Assembly (NCBI GenBank): GCA_964569245.1
Contig: CAZMTK010000006.1
Coordinates: 62,001-126,000, forward strand
DNA: 64,000 nt
Reading direction: 5' to 3'
Origin: JAAYTY01 sp964569245
Lineage (GTDB): Bacteria; Fermentibacterota; Fermentibacteria; Fermentibacterales; Fermentibacteraceae
Part shown: in pieces, positions 49,375 to 58,133 of the stretch
How the letters are laid out: each line of letters opens with the position of its first letter
Position numbering within the stretch: position 1 is the first letter of the stretch
Notes under the pieces: generated by a model
What the model was told of the DNA's origin: nothing
What the model saw: the letters and a program-made list of their open reading frames with translations, nothing else
Databases searched by the model: none
Translations under genes and position numbers: made by a program

Positions 49375-51006
49375 GTGAAGAGGACACTGGTGCTGCTGCC
49401 GGTCACGGTCGCCGCCTTGCTCGTCACGGGAGGCTGCGGAAGGGCTCTCAAGCCCGGCGACGAGATTGCCGGCGAGATAACGCGCGAGAGGACTCTGGAG
49501 TCCTTCAGCGAATCCGCCGAAGAGGAGCTGTTCCGCATGGGCCGGCCCGTCGAGGCGGACTTCCGCTGCGCGGGCTTCTCCCTCGCCTCGGGGCGCGAAA
49601 TGGCGATCTCGGTGGAAAGCGAGGACTTCGATCCTGCGCTCGCGGTCATCGACAGGGAAGGTGCCGTCCTGTGCATGAACGACGACTGGGACGGCGATCT
49701 GGCCGCACGAGTCGTGGTGTCCGACCTTCCCCGGGGCTCCACGCTGCTCGTGTTCGGAATCGACGGCAGAGGGGGCGAGTTCGACCTCTCGGTGGAGGAA
49801 GCCGACCAGAAGGATTTGGACGAGTTCGCGGCCGCCACCAGCCTCGCCTCCGGCTTCCTCGAGGGAGAGCGGGGGGACGACAAGGACGACGACCTGATGG
49901 ACGACCTGCTGTCCGACGCTCTTGACGACTATCTCTACATGAACTCGTATGCCGGAGCGGTGATCCACCCCTTCTCCATCGAGGAGGAGCAACTGGTCTC
50001 TCTCGTGCTCTCATCGGGCGACTTCGACGCCTATCTCGCTCTCGTCGAGATCGATTCTGACGAGTACGAGTATGTCTCCTACAACGACGACTACTCCTCC
50101 GAAACCGACTCGAGGATAGACCAGGTGCTCGACCCCGGGCTCTACGGAGCCGTGGTGATGAGCTACAACGAGAACGACGACGGGGACTACACACTGACTC
50201 TCACCAGGTACGATCCCGCCGCTCTGGAGCCGGAGAAGGTCGAGGCCAACATGCCCGGAGCCATCTTCACCGGAACGGTGGAGCCAGGTCGAGGCCTTGC
50301 CGCTGGAGTGTGGCCGGACATTACCCAGAGCAAGCCCTACGAACTGCCGATCTCGGCCGCGACGCCCTGCGCGTTCTTCGAGTTCGTGATTGGATCTGGA
50401 CAGTCCGGGATCTTCGACATCAGCTCCGGGAGCGACGTCCTGGACACCTTCCTCACGCTCGTCAGACTGGAGCAGAGCGGCTATGTCACATACATCGCCT
50501 CCAACGACGACGATGCGTCCAGCACCGACTCGAAGCTGACCTGGGTCCTCCCCCCGGGGACTTACGTTGCCATGGTGAGCTCCTACGACCAGACCTGCTC
50601 CGGCGAGGTGGACTTCAGCTACCAGCCCTCGAGCATAAGACCCGTTCCCCTCATGCCCGGCAGAGTCTCTCGCGGGACCATAGACTACGATACACCAAGG
50701 CTCACCTATACGTTCGACATCGTCGCCGGAAGGAGCTACTCCGTGTCCGCCGACGCGATAGCCTCGAGCGACGGTTCCACGATCGACCCCTTCATCGAGG
50801 CCTTGCTGCCCGACGGCACGATCCTGACCGACGACGACGGGGGCGGATACCCCAATTCGCTCCTCCACATCTATCCCTCGGCCATGCAGTCCGGCGGCGT
50901 CCTGCTCACTGTGAGGGGCCTCTACGAGGGTTCCACCGGGACCGTGGACGTGGAGCTGAACGAGGACAGGACGAGCGGATCGGAGACCTTCTCGCTCTAC
51001 GACTGA
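49375..51006 (+). CDS. lipoprotein with PPC-like beta-sandwich repeats
   Basis: A 543-residue, very acidic exported protein. The lipid site is near VTGGCGRA. At least three pre-peptidase C-terminal (PPC)-type domains follow, seen from the repeated pattern F-x-x-x-L-x-V (e.g. DFDAYLALVEIDSDEYEYVS, DTFLTLVRLEQSGYVTYIAS), N-D-D and G-x-Y/LY segments. Such domains are adhesive or regulatory beta-sandwiches, here without a peptidase. GTG 49375 follows AAAGGGG. The C-terminus is intact just before the assembly gap. Confidence 0.75.
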   Translation: MKRTLVLLPVTVAALLVTGGCGRALKPGDEIAGEITRERTLESFSESAEEELFRMGRPVEADFRCAGFSLASGREMAISVESEDFDPALAVIDREGAVLCMNDDWDGDLAARVVVSDLPRGSTLLVFGIDGRGGEFDLSVEEADQKDLDEFAAATSLASGFLEGERGDDKDDDLMDDLLSDALDDYLYMNSYAGAVIHPFSIEEEQLVSLVLSSGDFDAYLALVEIDSDEYEYVSYNDDYSSETDSRIDQVLDPGLYGAVVMSYNENDDGDYTLTLTRYDPAALEPEKVEANMPGAIFTGTVEPGRGLAAGVWPDITQSKPYELPISAATPCAFFEFVIGSGQSGIFDISSGSDVLDTFLTLVRLEQSGYVTYIASNDDDASSTDSKLTWVLPPGTYVAMVSSYDQTCSGEVDFSYQPSSIRPVPLMPGRVSRGTIDYDTPRLTYTFDIVAGRSYSVSADAIASSDGSTIDPFIEALLPDGTILTDDDGGGYPNSLLHIYPSAMQSGGVLLTVRGLYEGSTGTVDVELNEDRTSGSETFSLYD

Positions 51007-51292
51007 AACGGGATGCAGGAGAGGTGGGGGGGGGGGGGGGCCGCCCCCCCCCCCCCCCGGGGGGGAGCGGGAAAGAATAAGTGGGGGGGGGGGAAGGACG
51101 ACACGAATAAAGGGTAGGGTAGGAAGAGAAAAAANNNNNNNNNNTTCGCTTGGCTTGCGCCGGGTTCGGGGGCGTTGCTCTTCTTCCCCTCCCCCGTTTT
51201 TTCCTGCCCCCCCCCCCACCCCCCCCCCCCCCCGGGGCGGCGGGGGGGGGGGCCCCCCCCCCCCCCCCCCACCTCTCCGTCCGTGAAGAAAG
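51007..51292. other. assembly gap (10 N) with low-complexity flanks
   Basis: Ten Ns at 51135-51144. The flanks consist of long poly-G and poly-C runs (e.g. 51025-51066, 51213-51271) unlike anything else in the window. GAGAGGTGGGGG on the left is mirrored by CCCCCACCTCTC on the right. No gene can be read. Most likely a scaffold join with low-quality or artefactual contig ends; how much sequence is missing is unknown. The neighbouring stops are 51006 (+) and 51293 (-), so both genes may be complete. Confidence 0.9.
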
Positions 51293-52411
51293 CTACTCGG
51301 AGAGCTCGAGGAGGAAGACTCGAGACCAGGATTCCGGATTGGCGTCGAATGCCAGCAAGCCGCCCGTTCCGGAGGTAACCTGCCACATCTCCACATCGCC
51401 GGTGCGGTCCAGCCTGGCGGTGTAGAGCAGCGTGCCTTCGGGATCGAACACGTCGAAGACCACCTCGTCCGTCCAGCCCCTCCGCACCCAGAGGTTCCCC
51501 TCCTGGTCCACCATCAGCCCCCCGATCGAGGGCCTCATGGGCTCCGGCTCCCAGGTGAACATCCCCTCCGGGGCACCCGAGGCCTCCATGCGCTCCTGCA
51601 CGAAGGCCTTCTCCTCCTCGATCTCCTCGGGGGTCTTTGGAACGGGCTCGTAATCGCGCTCTATCGTCATGAGGAGGGTTCCGTCGGGCTGGTAGCACTC
51701 GATCGTGTAGCCCTCGGAGGTCATCGGCGCCCTGTACACGTTCCCGTCGGGAGTGGCGGCGAACGAGAAGATGTTCCCGGCGAAGCTCGCAGCCAGATTG
51801 CTCGGGTCGAAGGGCACCATGTCGCTGAAGTAGGTTACCGTTGCAGGTATGGAGTCGATGCTCCATCTCGCGAGGGTGAATCCGGTGAACATCCCCTGCT
51901 CGTTCTGCTCGAACTCGGGCTTGAGCCCGACGAACGAAGCGCTGTCCACCGCGACGACAGCTACGGGCGGCGTGGGGAAGAAGCCCTCGAGGGCGCCGGT
52001 GTAGCGCAGCGAGTCGTCGAAGATGCTTATCTTGCGCGACATCGCGTCGGTCACCAGCAGGCGCCCGTCCCCCAGCCAGGTCATCGAGGTGGGGAGCTGG
52101 AACTCGCCCGGGCCGCTGCCCTGCCTGCCCAGCGTCGACAGGTACTGCCCGTCCGCGGTGTAGAAGAGGATCGCGCACCTCTTCATGTCCATGACGGCGA
52201 TGTCTCCCGCCGGGGTCCACGCCGCGCCCGCGACCTGGCCGAAGACGTAGTCCGAGTCGCCGAGCTCCACTCCTATGCTGTCAGCCACGGTCAGAGTCCT
52301 GACCGGCACCCCCTTCGCCCACTCGGGGTCGAATCCGGGCTCCTCTGCGGGTGTCCGTCCGCATGCCGCCGCCATGAGGGCCATGGCCGTCAGCGCCGCT
52401 GCCTTCTTCAT
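51293..52411 (-). CDS. lipoprotein with six-bladed beta-propeller
   Basis: A 372-residue lipoprotein. The lipidated cysteine follows MALMAAACGRT. The mature protein has NHL/6-bladed-propeller repeats: GDIAVMDMKRCAILFYTADG, DGRLLVTDAMSRKISIFDDS, DGNVYRAPMTSEGY and EGNLWVRRGWTDEV, each a strand-turn-strand with a conserved D/N-G turn. Such proteins resemble the BF3886-type six-bladed propellers of Bacteroidota. ATG 52411 has AGGGA six bases upstream. It follows glnA by 11 bases and is the last gene before the gap. Function unknown. Confidence 0.75.
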   Translation of the reverse strand: MKKAAALTAMALMAAACGRTPAEEPGFDPEWAKGVPVRTLTVADSIGVELGDSDYVFGQVAGAAWTPAGDIAVMDMKRCAILFYTADGQYLSTLGRQGSGPGEFQLPTSMTWLGDGRLLVTDAMSRKISIFDDSLRYTGALEGFFPTPPVAVVAVDSASFVGLKPEFEQNEQGMFTGFTLARWSIDSIPATVTYFSDMVPFDPSNLAASFAGNIFSFAATPDGNVYRAPMTSEGYTIECYQPDGTLLMTIERDYEPVPKTPEEIEEEKAFVQERMEASGAPEGMFTWEPEPMRPSIGGLMVDQEGNLWVRRGWTDEVVFDVFDPEGTLLYTARLDRTGDVEMWQVTSGTGGLLAFDANPESWSRVFLLELSE

Positions 52412-52422
52412 GTCGCGTCCCT

Positions 52423-53853
52423 TCAGATGTTGAAGTAGAGGAAGTGCTCCAGCGGGTGGGGGTCGCCCCTGAACCGCGCCGTCTCCCCGCGCTTCAGCTC
52501 GATGTATGCGTCCAGCAGGTCGGGGGCGAATACCCCTCCCTCCTCCAGGAACGCCCTGTCCTCCTCGAGGGCGTCCAGGGCCTCGTCCAGGCTCTCGGGA
52601 AGTCTCTTCAGGCCGGAAGTGTCGTAGCCGTCCTCGAAGACGTTCTCGTCTATCGGGCCGAAGCCCATCTCCTCCGGCCTCATTCCCTTCCTCATGCCGT
52701 CCAAGCAGGCCATGAGCACGGACGACATGCACAGGTACGGGTTGCACGACCCGTCCGGAACCCTGTACTCGAAGCGCATGGCCTCGGGTGTCCTGGCATA
52801 GGAAGGCACCCTTATCGCAGCGCTTCTGTTCGGTCCCGAGAAGAACCTGTAGACTGGTGCCTCCTGGCGGGGGACCAGCCTGTGGTAGCTGTTCACGGAG
52901 GGGTTGGTGAAAGCGCACAGCGCAGGTGCATGGTGCAGGATGCCCGCGATTGCACCGCGAGCTGCATCGCTCAGGCTGCAGTAGCCGTCGGCGCAGAAGA
53001 AGAGCCTCTCCTCGCCCTGCAGCAGGAAGATGTGGAAGTGCATGCCGCTTCCGGGCTCGCCGCGCATCGGCTTCGGCATGAAAGTGGCCGCCAGCTTGTG
53101 ACGGAGAGCCACGCTGCGGACGATGTGCTTGGTTATCATGATGTTGTCGGCAGCGCTCATGAACGGGGAGAAGGTGACCTCGACCTCCACCTGTCCCATG
53201 CGGCCGACCTCGTGGTGATGGTACTTCACCTGGATCCCGTTGTCGTGCATGGCGGAGGCGATCTCTGCACGCACGTCGTGCAGGCTGTCCACCGGGAACA
53301 TCCTGTGGTAGGCGCTGTGGGTCTGGTGGAAGAGGCCGAGAGAGTCGTGGCCGCCGGAATTCGACGGAGCCTCCAGGCTGGCCAGCTCGAACCCGCTGCG
53401 GCAGGGCTCGTTCCATATCGAGGCCCTGTCGAACAGGTAGAACTCGAACTCCGGCGCCCAGAAGCTCTCCGTAGCCATCCCGGTGCCGCGCAGGTATTCC
53501 TGCGCCTTGCGCGCCACGCCCCTGGGATCCCTGGAGAAGGGCTCGCCGGTGTCCGGGTGGACGATGTCGGCGATGACAGCGAGAGTGGGTCTCGCGGCGA
53601 ACCTGTCCTCGAAGACCCGCCTGGGGTCCGGTACTAGGGCGAGGTCGCCCGCCTCCGTGGAAGTCATGGCTCCGAGCGTGGAGCCGTCGAAGCCCACCCC
53701 CTTCGAGAAGAGATCCTTCGTCGCATTCCGAGCAGGGATTGTGACATGCCGCCATACTCCCTCGACGTCTGTGAAGCGGATGTCCAGCTCTTCGTACGCT
53801 CCTTCCGCGAGCTTGCGGAGCAGGATCTGGATCATGCTGCTAGAGCCCGTCAA
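52423..53853 (-). CDS. glnA: glutamine synthetase, type I
   Basis: A 476-residue enzyme that makes glutamine from glutamate, ammonia and ATP. The Mg-ligand regions are FWAPEFEFYLFD, VEVTFSPFMSAADNIMITKH and GMHFHIFL; KPMRGEPGSGMHFH is the glutamate-site signature, and SYHRLVPRQEAPVYRFFSGP contains the Arg-binding loop. The position of the adenylylated tyrosine (NLYDLPPEE in enteric GlnA) reads IDENVFEDGYD, so that site is missing. TTG 53853 overlaps the ispG stop (TTGA) and has GGAGG six bases upstream, which decides the unusual start. Confidence 0.95.
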   Translation of the reverse strand: MTGSSSMIQILLRKLAEGAYEELDIRFTDVEGVWRHVTIPARNATKDLFSKGVGFDGSTLGAMTSTEAGDLALVPDPRRVFEDRFAARPTLAVIADIVHPDTGEPFSRDPRGVARKAQEYLRGTGMATESFWAPEFEFYLFDRASIWNEPCRSGFELASLEAPSNSGGHDSLGLFHQTHSAYHRMFPVDSLHDVRAEIASAMHDNGIQVKYHHHEVGRMGQVEVEVTFSPFMSAADNIMITKHIVRSVALRHKLAATFMPKPMRGEPGSGMHFHIFLLQGEERLFFCADGYCSLSDAARGAIAGILHHAPALCAFTNPSVNSYHRLVPRQEAPVYRFFSGPNRSAAIRVPSYARTPEAMRFEYRVPDGSCNPYLCMSSVLMACLDGMRKGMRPEEMGFGPIDENVFEDGYDTSGLKRLPESLDEALDALEEDRAFLEEGGVFAPDLLDAYIELKRGETARFRGDPHPLEHFLYFNI

Positions 53854-54950
53854 CTCCTACCTCCACTGTTCGCGGCGAGGGCGGCAAGCTCCCGCTCAAG
53901 CCGCTGGGCGATGCAGGAGACGGCAGCCCGCCCGGGCAGCCTCCTCCCCTTCCTGAAGAAGACGATCCCCGAAGGGGATCCCGTGACTGCGAGATCGGCC
54001 TCGAGGGCCTCTCCCGGGCCGTTCACCTCGCAGCCCATGACCGCCACCGTGAAGTCGCCACGCATGCCGCGGAGCTTCTTCATGACCATTTCCGACAGCC
54101 TGCCGACGTCTATCCTGCACCTCGCGCAGGTCGGACAGCTCACAAGTCTCGGCACTCCCCCGCGGAGTCCCAGCGACGCAAGGATTTCTAGCGCGACAGG
54201 CACCTCGTCCTCAGGCGGACCCGAGAGCGAGACCCGCAGGGTGTCGCCGATCCCCTTCGACAGAAGCATGGTTGCTGCCACCGCGCTGCGCGCTGCACCG
54301 ATGACGGAGGGACCGGCCTCGGTCACACCGAGGTGCAGGGGCAGGTCGCACTCCTTCGCGGCCCTCTCGTTCGCCTCCACGGTGAGGAGAGCGCTGCTGG
54401 CCTTGAAGGACAGGACGACGTCCTCGAATCCGGCCTCGCGGAGGAGGGAGAGATGCCTCTCCGCCGCGGCCCACATCGATTCGGGCGTGACACCGCCGTA
54501 GCGCTCCCGGAGATCCCCTGGAAGGCTGCCCGAGTTGATGCCGATCCGTATCGGGATTCCCGCCTCTGCAGCTCTCCCGGCCACCGCAAGGACTTCCCGC
54601 CTTCGCCGGATGTTTCCCGGATTGAGGCGCAGCTTCGCAACGCCGGCTTCGATGGCCCTCATCGCGAGGTCGGCCCTGAAGTGAATGTCAGCGATCAGCG
54701 GAACAGGAGAGGAGGCGACCAGCGCCTCCAGGGCGTCTGCGGAGTCGTCGTCAGGTACGGAAACGCGCACGAGATCGGCCCCCTCGGAGGAGAGCCGGGC
54801 TATCTGGCGCGCCGTGGCGCGAACGTCACGGGTCGGTGTGCTGGTCATGCTCTGCACTGTGACGGGTGAGCCTCCTCCGACGGGGACTCCGCCGACCATC
54901 ACCCGGCGCGACTTTCTCCTGCCGATCATCTCCTTGCCGCCGTTATCCAT
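53850..54950 (-). CDS. ispG: 4-hydroxy-3-methylbut-2-enyl diphosphate synthase
   Basis: A 366-residue [4Fe-4S] enzyme of the MEP isoprenoid pathway. It converts ME-cPP to HMBPP. The N-terminal TIM barrel begins RRKSRRVMVGGVPVGGGSPV and VQSMTSTPTRDV. The C-terminal cluster site is SCPTCARC with GCEVNGPGE, giving three Cys and Glu. It is the short bacterial form without the plant insert. ATG 54950 has GGAAGG five bases upstream; ATG 54929 is a later in-frame alternative. It overlaps prmC by 25 bp and glnA by 4 bp. Confidence 0.95.
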   Translation of the reverse strand: MDNGGKEMIGRRKSRRVMVGGVPVGGGSPVTVQSMTSTPTRDVRATARQIARLSSEGADLVRVSVPDDDSADALEALVASSPVPLIADIHFRADLAMRAIEAGVAKLRLNPGNIRRRREVLAVAGRAAEAGIPIRIGINSGSLPGDLRERYGGVTPESMWAAAERHLSLLREAGFEDVVLSFKASSALLTVEANERAAKECDLPLHLGVTEAGPSVIGAARSAVAATMLLSKGIGDTLRVSLSGPPEDEVPVALEILASLGLRGGVPRLVSCPTCARCRIDVGRLSEMVMKKLRGMRGDFTVAVMGCEVNGPGEALEADLAVTGSPSGIVFFRKGRRLPGRAAVSCIAQRLERELAALAANSGGRS

Positions 54951-55762
54951 CTGGTCCTTCCGGCCAGGTCCCTCCCGTGAGCGATGCGCTCCCACGAGCC
55001 GCTTCGCGCAAGGAGCCGCTCTATGCGCCTGATCTGTCTGCCGGAGGCCTCCAGGGTGAGTACACCCCCTCTCCTCACCCGCTCGTGCGCAGACGAGACG
55101 AAGCGCCCTATCACCTCCATGCCGCCGACCCCGCCGTCAAGCGCTGCAGCCGGGTCGAAGCGCACTTCGGGCTGGAGGCCCTCCATTTCGATTCCCGGTA
55201 TGTATGGAAGGTTCGCCACTATCCCGTCAAACCCGCAGGAGAAGGCCGTCAGCAGGTCGCTTCCCACGAGGAGAAGGTTGTCCGTTCCGTGCAGGGCCGA
55301 GTTCCCTGCGGCCAGGCGCAGGGCCTCCATCGAGACGTCCGATCCCACGACCGTCGCTCGGGGGAACTCGAGCGCCAGGCAGACGCCCATGACCCCCGAG
55401 CCCGTCCCGAGGTCGAGAAGCAGCTCCGGTGCCGGCGGAAGAGCGCCGAGGAACTTCTCGAAGACCAATTCGGTCTCCGGACGGGGAACGAGCGCCGCGG
55501 CGCTGCACAGGAACCTCCGCCCCATGAACCAGGCCTCGCCTGTGACGTGCTGGAGGGGCTCCCTCGCGGCCCTTCTTGCTGCGAGGTCGCGGAACCTCTC
55601 CAGAATCCCATCCGGGACAGGCCGGTCCGCCGCGAGAACCAGCTCGTGCCTGGCCATCCCGGTCAGGTGCCGCAGGATGTCCTCGGAGTCCCGGATCGGG
55701 CTCTGGATGCCTGCGGCCCTCAGAAGGCGGGCAGCCTCTCTGACTGCCTCGGAATGGGTCAC
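54926..55762 (-). CDS. prmC: peptide chain release factor N5-glutamine methyltransferase
   Basis: A 278-residue methyltransferase that methylates the Gln of the GGQ motif of release factors. The helical N-terminal domain (LRAAGIQSPIRDSEDILRHL) binds the factor. PRPETELVFEKFL and LLLDLGTGSGVMGVCLALEF are the SAM-binding signatures, and VANLPYIPG is the catalytic NPPY motif in NLPY form. GTG 55762 overlaps the prfA stop (GTGA). Coupling to prfA is the usual arrangement. Confidence 0.93.
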   Translation of the reverse strand: MTHSEAVREAARLLRAAGIQSPIRDSEDILRHLTGMARHELVLAADRPVPDGILERFRDLAARRAAREPLQHVTGEAWFMGRRFLCSAAALVPRPETELVFEKFLGALPPAPELLLDLGTGSGVMGVCLALEFPRATVVGSDVSMEALRLAAGNSALHGTDNLLLVGSDLLTAFSCGFDGIVANLPYIPGIEMEGLQPEVRFDPAAALDGGVGGMEVIGRFVSSAHERVRRGGVLTLEASGRQIRRIERLLARSGSWERIAHGRDLAGRTRWITAARR

Positions 55763-56844
55763 CTGCCCTGCCCGGGCCTGCCGGACGAAAGCTCGGCGAG
55801 CATGCGCTCCTGGTCTGCCTTCACGAGAGCGTCTATCACCGGGTCGAGGTCGCCTGCCATGACCTGGTCGAGGCTGTGGAGCGTGAGGTGTATCCTGTGG
55901 TCCGTCACCCGGGACTGAGGGAAGTTGTAGGTTCTGATCTTTGCGCTTCGGTCCCCGCTTCCTACCATGCTTCTCCGGACCTCGGCCCTCTCCGACTCCT
56001 TCTGCTCCTGTTCGAGCGCCAGGAGGCGGGAGACGAGAACCTTCATGGCTTTCGCCTTGTTCTTGTGCTGGCTCTTCTCGTCCTGGCATGTCACCACCAG
56101 GCCGGAGGGCAGGTGGGTTATCCTTACGGCCGAGTCGGTCGTGTTGACGCTCTGCCCGCCCGGACCCGTAGATCTGTAGACGTCTATCTTCAGGTCCTCC
56201 GCCCTTATGTCCAGTTCGACCTCTTCGGCCTCCGGCAGGATGGCGACCGTGCAGGCGGAAGTGTGTATCCTCCCGGCCGCCTCGGTCTCGGGTACCCGCT
56301 GGACCCTGTGGACACCCGCCTCGTACTTCATGCGGCCGTAAACGTCCCTGCCGGTCAGGGAGAAGATTATCTCCTTGAAGCCTCCCCGCTCCGAGGGCCT
56401 GCTGCTCAGCACCTCGGCCTTCCAGCCCTTCCTTGCTGCGTAGGCGGAATACATCCGGTACACGTCGGCCGCGAAGAGGGCTGCCTCCTCTCCTCCCGTG
56501 CCGGAGCGGATCTCCACTATGACGTTGCGGTCCTCGTTCTCGTCGCGGGGGAGGAGCAGGCGCCTGAGCCCGTCCTCCATTCCGGCGAGGCTCTCCTCTA
56601 GCGCCGGCGTCTCCTCGCGGGCGATCTGCGCGAGCTCGGGGTCCCCGCTCTCCAGCGCCTCGCGCATCTCCTCGAGCGACGCCCGAATCCTCTCCATGGC
56701 GTCCATCGTCTGAGCGATCCTCGCCAGGTGCGCCCTCTCTGAAGTGAGCGATCTCATGAGGGCGGGGTTCCTCTGCACCGCCGCCCGGCAGAGCTCGGCG
56801 TCGATCGCCGCAATTCGCTCGTCAATCGCCGGCCGGTCTATCAT
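55759..56844 (-). CDS. prfA: peptide chain release factor 1
   Basis: A 361-residue class I release factor for UAA/UAG. The GGQ loop lies in RSTGPGGQSVNTTDSAVRIT and EVRSGTGGEEAALFAADVYR is the family signature; RVQRVPETEAAGRIHTSACT is also typical. ATG 56844 is preferred over the GTG just before it because GGAGG lies six bases upstream. It overlaps the YqhQ-like gene by 23 bp and prmC by 4 bp. Confidence 0.96.
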   Translation of the reverse strand: MIDRPAIDERIAAIDAELCRAAVQRNPALMRSLTSERAHLARIAQTMDAMERIRASLEEMREALESGDPELAQIAREETPALEESLAGMEDGLRRLLLPRDENEDRNVIVEIRSGTGGEEAALFAADVYRMYSAYAARKGWKAEVLSSRPSERGGFKEIIFSLTGRDVYGRMKYEAGVHRVQRVPETEAAGRIHTSACTVAILPEAEEVELDIRAEDLKIDVYRSTGPGGQSVNTTDSAVRITHLPSGLVVTCQDEKSQHKNKAKAMKVLVSRLLALEQEQKESERAEVRRSMVGSGDRSAKIRTYNFPQSRVTDHRIHLTLHSLDQVMAGDLDPVIDALVKADQERMLAELSSGRPGQGR

Positions 56845-57802
56845 CACCGTCCTCCGCCGAGACGAAGACTCCGCCGCCCGGGTCGAGCCCCAGGGAAAGC
56901 CTGAGAGCGGCGACGGCCACTTCTATCTCGGCCGGGCCCGCCCTCCTCGTGGTCATCCGCTGGAGGAGCAAGCCCGGCGCAGCCGCAGCCCTTGCGATCG
57001 GCGACTTGTCGAGACTCCTGTCCACGAGCTTGAGGATTTCGTATCCGGCACCCATCACCAGAGGGAGGAGGGGCAGGTGGTAGAGCACCCTCCAGTGGGC
57101 CTGCACCGTGTGGCCGGCAAGGGCTGCCGCTGCGGTGTCCACCAGGGCATAGAACATGATGCTCACAACGAGCACGAGCAGCAGGAAGCTGGTCCCGCAT
57201 CGTGGATGCAGAGGCGCTTCGGAGAGGGCCGCAGTCTCCAGCGCAGCCTCGTCGGAATTCTTCTCCCATGCGTGAATGGTCTGGTGTTCAGCGCCGTGGA
57301 AGGTGAAGACCCTCCTGATGGCCGGCACCAGGGAGATGGCCGCCACATAGCCGAAGAAAGCAGCCACCCTGATGGCGCCCGCGACGAGGTTGATCCAGAG
57401 GTCGTGCTCTCCGCCGGTGACCAGGATGGCCAGCCTGAGAGGCAGCCATGCGAACAGGACCACGGCTAGCAAGATCCCGAGCGCTGTCGAGAGGAAGCTC
57501 CCTCCCTGCCGCTTTCCAGCCGCCTTGCCTGCGCTTTCGGCCACGTCGGCAGACCAGGATAGAGCCTCGAGACCCAGACGCAGGGTATCCAGCAGGTTCG
57601 CGGCCCCTCTCAGCACGGGCCTTCGCCAGAGCCCTCCGTGCTGACCGAGCAGCCTGGTGCGGATCATGCGGGCCCTTATGGTCCCGTCGGGGGCGCGAAC
57701 GGCCACTGCCGCCCCTCCCGGGATGGCGCGCATCATCACGCCCTCGATGACGGCCTGCCCGCCCGTGCGGGGTCTTCCGCCTCCGCAGCCTTCACCGGGC
57801 AA
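56822..57802 (-). CDS. YqhQ/DUF1385-family membrane protein
   Basis: A 326-residue membrane protein of the DUF1385 (YqhQ) family. GGQAVIEGVMMRAIPG is the N-terminal signature, and FTFHGAEHQTIHAWE the central one; HPRCGTSFLLLVLVVSIMFY is another block. About four membrane helices are seen. The gene often neighbours rpmE and prfA in other bacteria, as here. TTG 57802 is chosen because homologues begin about 20 residues before the GGQAVIEG motif and no ATG is suitably placed. The biochemical role is unknown. Confidence 0.85.
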   Translation of the reverse strand: MPGEGCGGGRPRTGGQAVIEGVMMRAIPGGAAVAVRAPDGTIRARMIRTRLLGQHGGLWRRPVLRGAANLLDTLRLGLEALSWSADVAESAGKAAGKRQGGSFLSTALGILLAVVLFAWLPLRLAILVTGGEHDLWINLVAGAIRVAAFFGYVAAISLVPAIRRVFTFHGAEHQTIHAWEKNSDEAALETAALSEAPLHPRCGTSFLLLVLVVSIMFYALVDTAAAALAGHTVQAHWRVLYHLPLLPLVMGAGYEILKLVDRSLDKSPIARAAAAPGLLLQRMTTRRAGPAEIEVAVAALRLSLGLDPGGGVFVSAEDGDDRPAGD

Positions 57803-57818
57803 CCCGACCCCCCGTGTG

Positions 57819-57846
57819 AAAAAGCGGGGGAGCAGAGCCCCCCCGC
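57819..57846 (-). terminator. intrinsic terminator after rpmE
   Basis: Minus strand: GCGGGGG...CCCCCGC stem with a loop of about nine bases, followed by TTTTT. It lies 19 bases after the rpmE stop and 17 bases before the YqhQ-like start, so downstream expression needs read-through or another promoter. Confidence 0.75.
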
Positions 57847-57864
57847 ACACGACAGCCAGCCCCG

Positions 57865-58110
57865 CTAGGAGCTCTTGCCGCCCTTCTTGGTGTCTGACTC
57901 GCCGTACTTCCTGACGTAGCGGTCCACCATGCCGGCGGAGTCCACGAGCTTCTGCCTGCCCGTATAGAAGGGATGGCACTTCGCGCAGATGTCGAACTTG
58001 ATGTCGCCGGCCGTCGATCTCGTACGCACCACGTTGCCGCAGGCGCATGAGAAGACGGCGGCCTCGTACTTGGGATGGATGTCCTTCTTCAATTCGGAAC
58101 TCCCTGTCAT
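57865..58110 (-). CDS. rpmE: 50S ribosomal protein L31 (zinc-binding form)
   Basis: An 81-residue bL31. The diagnostic ELKKDIHPKYEA opens the conserved part. The zinc-type cysteines are in FSCACGN and ICAKCHPFYTGRQKLVD, the C+ form. The C-terminus is longer and basic (KKGGKSS). ATG 58110 has GGGGA upstream; ATG 58137, which overlaps the rho stop (ATGA), is an alternative that would couple L31 to rho and add nine residues. Its own terminator follows. Confidence 0.95.
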   Translation of the reverse strand: MTGSSELKKDIHPKYEAAVFSCACGNVVRTRSTAGDIKFDICAKCHPFYTGRQKLVDSAGMVDRYVRKYGESDTKKGGKSS

Positions 58111-58133
58111 CGTGTCCCCGGGTGCGGGCGGTA

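Noticed and set aside
51060..51140. Sequencing-adapter remnant beside the gap
   Set aside because: The stretch is odd, but I could not match it clearly to a standard adapter, so only an assembly artefact is claimed.
50011..52220. Open frames that read through the N gap
   Set aside because: They contain unknown residues and glycine/proline runs translated from homopolymer artefacts.
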